Source: CAWCHZ01 sp963795555
GTDB lineage: Bacteria > Actinomycetota > Thermoleophilia > Solirubrobacterales > Solirubrobacteraceae
Direction: 5' to 3'
Length of the DNA stretch: 64,000 bases
NCBI GenBank assembly: GCA_963795555.1
Contig: CAWCHZ010000002.1
Location: 930,001-994,000 of the forward strand
Part shown: piece by piece, positions 58,624-64,000 of the stretch
How the letters are laid out: every line of letters begins with the position of its first letter
Numbering within the stretch: position 1 is the first letter of the stretch
Notes under the pieces: model-generated
Databases searched by the model: none
Told to the model about the DNA's origin: nothing
The model's input: only the letters and a program-made list of their open reading frames with translations
Translations under genes and position numbers: made by a program

Positions 58624-59801
58624 GAACCTCGGTTGCTCAGGAGCTCCCTCACCTGGCAGCCGGCGGGCGCGTCGCGGTCGGAATCGTCGACACCGATGTC
58701 CACCCCGCTGTTCGCAAGATCGATCCTGAACAGCGAGCGAGCTACGTCGAAGAGCCGTGGCGGAGCAAGTTCGCGGCCGAGGCGAAGAGCCGACGTGCCC
58801 GTGTCGACGACACCTTCTACGACACCCCTGACTACTACCACGGGGCTGGGCACCGGCTCGATTCGCGGCCGCCCTCCGGTGGGCCTCCGGGCTCCGATCC
58901 AGACTTCGCTTTCCAGCAGCTGATCGTGGAAGCGGGCGTCGACGTTGCGATCCTCCAACCGCTCGGCCGCCACTACCTCGACCCAGCCGAGGAGCATGCG
59001 CAGATGCAGATCATGAACGGCGCCTTGGCTGATATCTGGCTCGATCGGCACAACACGCATGGACGTTGGTACGGGTCGATCTGCGTGACGGCCCGTGACC
59101 CGCTGGCTGGCGCGCGTGAGATCGAGCATTGGGCAGGACATTCGCATTTCGTCCAGGTACTGATGAGCCCAGGTGCTCGAATATCGTTTGGAGACCCGGC
59201 GCTCGATCCGATCTATCAGGCCGCCAGCCGCAACGGGCTGCCGGTTGCGACTCATGTGTTCGGAATCAGCCCCTATGAGCACACGCCGATCTATCCCGTC
59301 GGCAATCCCTCCCACTGGCACGACTTCATGTCGGGATGGCCGCTGATATACGTCAGCCACGTCATGAGCGTCGTCCTCGAAGGGACGTTCGAGCGGCATC
59401 CCGACCTCCGCTTCGTCTTCGCCGAAGGCGACTTCACATGGCTCCTTCCGGTGCTCTGGCGCTTGGACCGCCATTGGGAGCGCCGACGGAGCGATCTTCC
59501 CAACCTGCGGAGACGCCCATCCGATTACGTCCGTGATCACATTCGTTTCACCACCCAGCCGCTGGCCGATCCCGAGGACACCAAACAATTCATTCGCTTC
59601 CTCGAGTGGATGGACGCAGGCCATTTCTTGATGTTCTCGACCGACTATCCGCACTGGAGCTACGACGATCCCGCCTGGGCGACCAAGCACCTGCCAAAGG
59701 ATGCGCGAGAAGCGATCATGCTTCGCAACGCATTGAGCTGGTTCTCGCTTCCGGACACCGTGCCGGTCATTCCGGTTGGGGCAAGCGACGGGGTGAGTTG
59801 A
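58620..59801 (+). CDS. Amidohydrolase 2 (ACMSD-like) family metal-dependent hydrolase/decarboxylase
   Basis: A 393-residue TIM-barrel protein. Metal-site pieces are intact: VGIVDTDVHPAVRK (D-x-D-x-H), GLPVATHVFG (His), YVSHVMSVVLEGTFERHPDL with VFAEGDFTWLLPVLWRLD, and MFSTDYPHWSYDDP with the catalytic Asp. The family includes aminocarboxymuconate-semialdehyde and gamma-resorcylate decarboxylases. A chorismate-derived aromatic acid is a plausible substrate here. ATGA overlap with the aminotransferase gene; the Rieske gene follows four bases after its stop. Confidence 0.87.
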   Translation: MRTSVAQELPHLAAGGRVAVGIVDTDVHPAVRKIDPEQRASYVEEPWRSKFAAEAKSRRARVDDTFYDTPDYYHGAGHRLDSRPPSGGPPGSDPDFAFQQLIVEAGVDVAILQPLGRHYLDPAEEHAQMQIMNGALADIWLDRHNTHGRWYGSICVTARDPLAGAREIEHWAGHSHFVQVLMSPGARISFGDPALDPIYQAASRNGLPVATHVFGISPYEHTPIYPVGNPSHWHDFMSGWPLIYVSHVMSVVLEGTFERHPDLRFVFAEGDFTWLLPVLWRLDRHWERRRSDLPNLRRRPSDYVRDHIRFTTQPLADPEDTKQFIRFLEWMDAGHFLMFSTDYPHWSYDDPAWATKHLPKDAREAIMLRNALSWFSLPDTVPVIPVGASDGVS

Positions 59802-59805
59802 GCGC

Positions 59806-60189
59806 ATGGTGGCGTCCCCCTCGGTCCGCGCAGGCCGCGAGCACGTGGTGTGCACCGTCGAAGAGCTGCCGCCGGGGTCGATGAAGCTGATCCCCCTCGG
59901 CAAGTTCGGGATCGGCGTTTACAACGTCGACGGCGAGCTCTATGCGATTACGAACTACTGCCCGCATGAGGGCGGCCCGCTGTGCCTTGGGCTTCTGCAC
60001 GGCACAACCGTCCCTGACGAACGCCGCCCGAGCCGGATGGCGTACGTGCTCGAGGGTCGGATCCTCCGCTGCCCATGGCACCAGTGGGAGTTCGACCTCG
60101 CGACGGGTAAGACGATCGCGAAGCCTGAGAAGGGTGTCCGGACATACCCGGTCCGGGTTCAGAACGGACAGGTGATGATCACGACATGA
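59806..60189 (+). CDS. Rieske [2Fe-2S] ferredoxin
   Basis: A 127-residue single Rieske domain. Cluster ligands: ITNYCPHEGGPLC (Cys-x-His) and RILRCPWHQWEFDLATGK (Cys-x-x-His). The fold is of the dioxygenase-ferredoxin/NirD type, small and soluble. It would carry electrons to an oxygenase or act on the neighbouring amidohydrolases as a partner. Its stop overlaps the ATG of the second amidohydrolase. No reductase or ring-hydroxylating oxygenase alpha subunit is seen nearby, so its electron partner is unknown. Confidence 0.92.
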   Translation: MVASPSVRAGREHVVCTVEELPPGSMKLIPLGKFGIGVYNVDGELYAITNYCPHEGGPLCLGLLHGTTVPDERRPSRMAYVLEGRILRCPWHQWEFDLATGKTIAKPEKGVRTYPVRVQNGQVMITT

Positions 60190-61262
60190 TCGCGACCAGC
60201 CGTGTCATCGACATCAATGCTCACCCGTTCTTCCCGTCCAACGCAGCGCTGCGTGAGTACCTGCCGCCCGAATACCGCTCACGCGGGTTTCCGGACATCG
60301 AGTCGTCGTGGTACCAGGCGCCCGACGGCGACTACGCGGCCGACCTCTACCACGACGGGCATCCCGGATCAGATCCTGCCACGGTCGCTTCGCAGCTCTT
60401 CGACGAGCTCGGCATCGATCTCGCGATTCTCAATCCGCGAACGCGCGGCAACCTGCCCGATCGGCGCCTGAACAGCGCGATCTGCGCTGCGACCAACGAC
60501 TGGCTCGCGCGGGAATGGCTCGATTCGCGGGCCGGTCGCGAGCGCTACATGGGCACGATCCGCGTCAACCCTGAAGACGTCGAAGGCGCAATCGCCGAGA
60601 TCGTCCGTTGGGCCCACCACCCGCGGATGGTGCAGGTCGGCGTCCCGCTGCAATCGCGAGAGCCCTACGGCAAGCCCCAATTCGAGCCGATCTGGACCGC
60701 CGCCGCCGATCACCAGTTGCCGGTGGCGGTCACGATCAACGGTGGTGCCGGGATCGACTATGCGCCAACCGCGACGGGCCATGCGCGGACGTACCTCCAC
60801 TATGCGGCCTACATGCCGCTCAACTACTTCCACCACCTGACCAACCTCATCATCGAAGGCGTGTTCGACCGCATCCCGGAATTGGTCTTCGTCTTCCCAG
60901 AGGGCGGCATCGACATGTTGACCCCGCTCATGTGGCGCCTCGACACCCTGTGGCGAGCCTTCCGCGATCAAACGCCCTGGGTGTCCGAGTATCCGAGCGA
61001 ATATCTGGCGGCGCACGCACGCTTCGGCATCGGTCTCGAGGGCCCGATGGGCCCCGAGGGCCCGGCGCCCGATGTCCCCGCCGACGAGTGGCTAGATCAA
61101 ATGGACAAGGCCGATCTCCTGATGTACGCGTCCAACTATCCATATTGGTCGTGGTTACGGCCCGACGATCTCCCCGTCGGCTTCACCAGGGCGCAAACCG
61201 CCAGGATCCTCTCCGAGAACGCCGCCGATCTCTACCGGATCGAGGTCGAGGTTGGTGGCTGA
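60186..61262 (+). CDS. Amidohydrolase 2-family paralogue lacking metal ligands
   Basis: A 358-residue relative of the gene two positions upstream. Fold motifs remain (RVIDINAHPFFPSNAALREY, HHLTNLIIEGVFDRIPELVF, VFPEGGIDMLTPLMWRLDTL). Three key positions differ: D-x-D-x-H reads DINAH, the strand-5 THxxG reads TINGG, and STDYPHW reads ASNYPYW (Asp to Asn). Loss of three ligand positions to Asn suggests no metal catalysis, and a structural or regulatory role beside the active paralogue. ATGA overlap with the Rieske gene. Confidence 0.83.
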   Translation: MIATSRVIDINAHPFFPSNAALREYLPPEYRSRGFPDIESSWYQAPDGDYAADLYHDGHPGSDPATVASQLFDELGIDLAILNPRTRGNLPDRRLNSAICAATNDWLAREWLDSRAGRERYMGTIRVNPEDVEGAIAEIVRWAHHPRMVQVGVPLQSREPYGKPQFEPIWTAAADHQLPVAVTINGGAGIDYAPTATGHARTYLHYAAYMPLNYFHHLTNLIIEGVFDRIPELVFVFPEGGIDMLTPLMWRLDTLWRAFRDQTPWVSEYPSEYLAAHARFGIGLEGPMGPEGPAPDVPADEWLDQMDKADLLMYASNYPYWSWLRPDDLPVGFTRAQTARILSENAADLYRIEVEVGG

Positions 61263-61728
61263 AACAATCCCCGGACCCCGCGCAGCGGTGGCGGGAAGCG
61301 AGGACGAGATCATGGACGTCCTCCGTCGCCACGACGAGGCATGGTGTCGACTCGATACGGACGCCATCGCCGACATGTGGGACAGGTCCTCGTCGCCGGT
61401 GTACATCGGCGACGAGTATCGCGAGCCCGTGATCGGCTGGAATGAGCTGAGCAGGCATTTCGGGCGGATGGGAGCGCGACTGCGATCGGCGCGCTGGACA
61501 TCCAGGCTCGTCGCGCTCCGACGCCCAGCGCCCGACATCGCGCTGGCCGTCCTTCTCGTCTCTTGGAGGCTGCTCGGCATCGAGTCCGACGTCGAGCATC
61601 GAGGCGAGAGCTGGTGGACCGTGCTGTTGCGGCGTACCGAGAACGGCTGGCGCTTCCTCCATCAGGCGGAGGCGCCGGTGCACCTGCCCATCGATCCCGA
61701 CGACCTACCGACCCTTGGAGCGAGATGA
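61255..61728 (+). CDS. SnoaL/NTF2-like protein (DUF4440-type)
   Basis: A 157-residue cone-shaped NTF2-fold protein: EDEIMDVLRRHDEAWCRLDT, DAIADMWDRSSSPVYIGDEY, NELSRHFGRMGARLRSARWT and SWWTVLLRRTENGWRFLHQA. Members act as cyclases, isomerases or small-molecule binders in polyketide and other pathways. GTG at 61255 (TTG at 61252 also open) overlaps the upstream stop. Catalytic residues cannot be assigned. Confidence 0.82.
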   Translation: MAETIPGPRAAVAGSEDEIMDVLRRHDEAWCRLDTDAIADMWDRSSSPVYIGDEYREPVIGWNELSRHFGRMGARLRSARWTSRLVALRRPAPDIALAVLLVSWRLLGIESDVEHRGESWWTVLLRRTENGWRFLHQAEAPVHLPIDPDDLPTLGAR

Positions 61729-62420
61729 AGATTCACCTGCGACCACATGGCCAACCGGGACAGCTGCTTGCCGTTTGCGGCTTCGACGGCAGCGGCAAGA
61801 CCACGCTGGAGGAAGCGCTGCTTGCTGCCATCGCTGCAACGCGAACCTGTGTGCCCGCATGGGCACCAACCGACTGGTGGCGGAATGATCCAAACGCTTG
61901 TCGGACCCTCTTCGGCACAGGCACTGGGCAAGTGCTTCCGGAGGAAGCGTTGCTGCACTTCAATCTCGCCGACTTCCATGCCCTTCAGGGCAACGTGGTC
62001 CTGCCGGCGTTGGCTCGTGGTGAGGTCGTGATCGGCAACCGCTGGCTCTTCGACATGTTGGCTCTGTTCGAGGCCCGTGGTCTGACTCTGCCTGCATGGT
62101 TACCCGACGCTGCCGCTCGGATTGTCAGACCGGACTTCTGCTTCGTTCTCGATGGTTCGGCGGAAGTGATCGTGGATCGAGTCGTGCGGCGTGACGGCGC
62201 GAAGCCCAGCCGGTTCGATCAGAACGTGGCGTTCGTTGAACGCTTCAACGCGGCACTCAGGCGAATGGCCGAGGCAAACCACCTCACGGTGTTGCGACTC
62301 GAAGACAACCCCGGAGACCTCTTGCAGCAATGCCTCGACGTTCTGCGCGAGGCTGGATGGGAGCTGGACGGCGCTGTCGCTGAGGGCTCTGCCCGTAAGG
62401 CCGATGGTGTCACCGCCTGA
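61725..62420 (+). CDS. P-loop kinase (thymidylate-kinase-like)
   Basis: A 231-residue kinase. Walker A is LLAVCGFDGSGKTTLEEALL (about 14-33). It then has VVIGNRWLFDMLALFEARGL (DRW-type acceptor motif) and FCFVLDGSAEVIVDRVVRRD, the order found in dTMP kinase relatives. As a house-keeping Tmk the context is odd; it more likely phosphorylates a small molecule of the locus or a nucleoside analogue. ATG at 61725 overlaps the SnoaL gene stop. Confidence 0.8.
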   Translation: MKIHLRPHGQPGQLLAVCGFDGSGKTTLEEALLAAIAATRTCVPAWAPTDWWRNDPNACRTLFGTGTGQVLPEEALLHFNLADFHALQGNVVLPALARGEVVIGNRWLFDMLALFEARGLTLPAWLPDAAARIVRPDFCFVLDGSAEVIVDRVVRRDGAKPSRFDQNVAFVERFNAALRRMAEANHLTVLRLEDNPGDLLQQCLDVLREAGWELDGAVAEGSARKADGVTA

Positions 62421-62436
62421 ACGCCGCCCTCGAACC

Positions 62437-63900
62437 ATGAGGACCGGACGAACCATCGTGAGCCCGGAACGCCGCAAGTGGCTGGCGCTCGCGCTCCTGT
62501 GCACGGTCTGGTTCATGGTGGTCCTCGATATCGCGATCGTCAACGTCGCCCTGCCGTCGATCAAGGTCGGCCTCGGCTTCTCCCAGCAGAACCTGCAATG
62601 GGTCGTCAGCGCCTACGCGCTCGTCTTCGGCGGCTTCCAGCTGCTGGGTGGGCGGGCGGCAGACCTGCTCGGGCGCCGGCGCCTGTTCCTCATCGGCATC
62701 GCCGTGCTCACCGTCGCCTCCCTGCTGGCGGGCCTGGCCTGGTCGGAGGGATCGCTGATCGCCGCGCGGGCGCTGCAGGGCTTCGGGGCCGCGATCATCG
62801 CCCCCGCCGCCCTGTCGATCCTCTCGACCACCTTTGTCGAGGGGCGCGAGCGCAACGTGGCCCTGGGCGCCTGGGGCGCGGTGGGCGGCTTCGGCGCGGC
62901 GGCCGGTGTGCTGCTCGGCGGCGTGCTCACCGACCTGCTGAGCTGGCAGTGGATCTTCTTCGTCAACGTCCCGGTGGGCACCGTCGCCTTCCTGCTCGCC
63001 CCCGTCCTGCTGCGCGAGAGCCGCGACGCGAGCGCAAGGGCCTACGACGCCCTGGGCGCCGTCCTGGTCACCGGCGGCCTGTCGCTGCTCGTCTACGTAA
63101 TCACGCAGGCGGGCGCAAAGGGCTGGGGCTCAGCCGACACGCTGGGGGTGGGCGCGGGCGCGCTCGTGCTGCTGGCCTCCTTCGTGGCCTGGGAGCGCCG
63201 CCACCCCGAGCCGCTCATGCGCTTCGGGATCTTCCGCGTGCGCACGGTCTTCGGCGCCAACGTCGCCAGCTTCATCTTGGGCGGTGCGGTCTTCGGTCTG
63301 TTCCTCATGCTCACGCTGTACATGCAGCAGGTGCTGCGCTACTCCCCCCTGCGCACCGGCGTGGCGTACCTGGCCATCGCCGCCACGCAGATTCTCTGGT
63401 CGGCAGTGGCGGCCCAGCTCGTCACCCGCGTGGGGGTCAAACGCGTGCTTGTCCTGGGGATGGCGATGCTCGCCGCCGGGCTGCTGTACTTCACACAGGT
63501 CTCGGTCGACGGCTCCTACGTGGGCGACCTGCTGCCCGGCTTCCTGATGATCGGCCTCGCGATCGGGTTCTCGTTCGTGCCGATCTCGATCGCGGGGCTG
63601 GCCGGGATCCAGCCCGCGGAGGCCGGTCTGGCCTCCGGGTTCATCAACACCACCAACCAGATCGGGGGGGCACTGGGCATCGCCGTCCTGTCGAGCATCG
63701 CGACCTCGCGCACCGCCAACGCGGTGGCCGCGGGCATGGCGCGGCGTCCCGCGCTCGTCCACGGCTTCACAACCGCCTTCATGGTCGGCGCGATCATCGC
63801 TGCGCTCGGCGTCGTCGCCTCGCTCGCGCTGATCCGCCGTCGCGAGCTCGAGCACAGCCCCGCCATCGAGGATGAGCTTGGTGTCGAGCTGGCCGCCTGA
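62437..63900 (+). CDS. DHA2-family (14-TMS) MFS drug exporter
   Basis: A 487-residue H+ antiporter of the EmrB/QacA type. ATG at 62437. It has WFMVVLDIAIVNVALPSIKV (motif D1, LDxTIVNVALP-like), GGRAADLLGRRRLFLIGIAV (motif A), AARALQGFGAAIIAPAALSI (motif B) and GAWGAVGGFGAAAGVLLGGV (motif C of exporters). It ends the rightward arm and probably exports its product, giving self-protection. GC is back to the high background here, unlike the genes at 54-58 kb. Confidence 0.92.
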   Translation: MRTGRTIVSPERRKWLALALLCTVWFMVVLDIAIVNVALPSIKVGLGFSQQNLQWVVSAYALVFGGFQLLGGRAADLLGRRRLFLIGIAVLTVASLLAGLAWSEGSLIAARALQGFGAAIIAPAALSILSTTFVEGRERNVALGAWGAVGGFGAAAGVLLGGVLTDLLSWQWIFFVNVPVGTVAFLLAPVLLRESRDASARAYDALGAVLVTGGLSLLVYVITQAGAKGWGSADTLGVGAGALVLLASFVAWERRHPEPLMRFGIFRVRTVFGANVASFILGGAVFGLFLMLTLYMQQVLRYSPLRTGVAYLAIAATQILWSAVAAQLVTRVGVKRVLVLGMAMLAAGLLYFTQVSVDGSYVGDLLPGFLMIGLAIGFSFVPISIAGLAGIQPAEAGLASGFINTTNQIGGALGIAVLSSIATSRTANAVAAGMARRPALVHGFTTAFMVGAIIAALGVVASLALIRRRELEHSPAIEDELGVELAA

Positions 63901-64000
63901 CCGCTACGGAAGCTCTACAGATAAATCAATGTATCCTGAACGTTTTGGAGTTCTTGATGAATCGGTCGGATGCGGCTACGCTGACAGATCGGTGCAGCAG
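63901..64000 (+). other. Right edge: possible start of a further gene
   Basis: After the exporter stop the DNA is AT-rich (agataaatcaatgtatcctg). Two frames stay open to the edge, one from ATG at 63930 (MYPERFGVLDES) and one from ATG at 63957 (MNRSDAATL). Too little remains to choose or identify either. Confidence 0.25.

Noticed and set aside
61725..62420. Housekeeping thymidylate kinase
   Set aside because: P-loop and general order fit, but the operon position and divergent acceptor region argue for a specialised small-molecule kinase; kept as a generic call.

Overview
The window is very GC-rich, densely coding actinobacterial-type DNA with many ATGA/GTGA stop-start overlaps and frequent GTG and TTG starts. 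Gene content (a hopanoid squalene operon, a CtpH/CtpI-like P-type ATPase, cyclopropane-fatty-acid synthase, several DUF3147/DUF892/DUF1360 proteins) suggests a soil actinobacterium, most likely of the Thermoleophilia/Solirubrobacterales kind. That taxonomic call is inference from gene families and style, not from a marker gene. One tRNA gene, tRNA-Arg(UCU), is present. I see no rRNA, insertion sequence or CRISPR array.

Layout. 1-4.5 kb: leftward operon hpnC-hpnD-hpnE followed by a fused hopanoid-phosphorylase/IspH gene cut by the window edge. 4.8-9.9 kb: FAD oxidoreductase, a small conserved protein, a frameshifted membrane protein resembling GxGD aspartyl proteases, cyclopropane synthase and a divergent fatty-acid desaturase. 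10-17.4 kb: LysR regulator, winged-helix protein, MFS exporter, nucleotidyltransferase, HAD phosphatase and a two-domain flavin monooxygenase. 17.5-23.1 kb: two small proteins coupled to a 1632-residue double P-type ATPase, then the tRNA. 23.3-31.5 kb: secreted Ig-like protein, a deacetylase remnant, GlcD-like oxidase, ABC exporter, MarR regulator, luciferase-like monooxygenase and a PQQ-type beta-propeller lipoprotein. 31.6-46.3 kb: stress and housekeeping genes (DJ-1/PfpI, DUF2294, STAS, S53 peptidase, second ABC exporter, aldolase/dehydrogenase fusion, two DUF892 proteins, DUF3147 proteins, esterase) with some gene remnants.

47.5-63.9 kb is the most accessory part and looks like a specialised-metabolite locus. 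A leftward arm carries a nucleotidyltransferase, two APH-type kinases, a flavin monooxygenase, an SDR and a GT1 glycosyltransferase. A rightward arm carries a trans-sulfuration-type PLP enzyme, a chorismate-utilising enzyme of the salicylate/isochorismate-synthase type, a DegT/DnrJ/EryC1 aminotransferase, two ACMSD-like amidohydrolases around a Rieske ferredoxin, a SnoaL-like protein, a P-loop kinase and a 14-helix drug exporter. The arms diverge from a region with a near-consensus sigma-70 promoter and a long leader. Lower GC in parts of this block suggests transfer. The product is unknown; a chorismate-derived, possibly amino-sugar or glycosyl-decorated compound with built-in modification and export functions is my inference.

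A second theme is the abundance of short tandem duplications (15-54 bp), very often lying across or next to the start or stop codon of a gene. In two genes the duplicated start has become a mini-ORF whose stop codon overlaps the real start codon.
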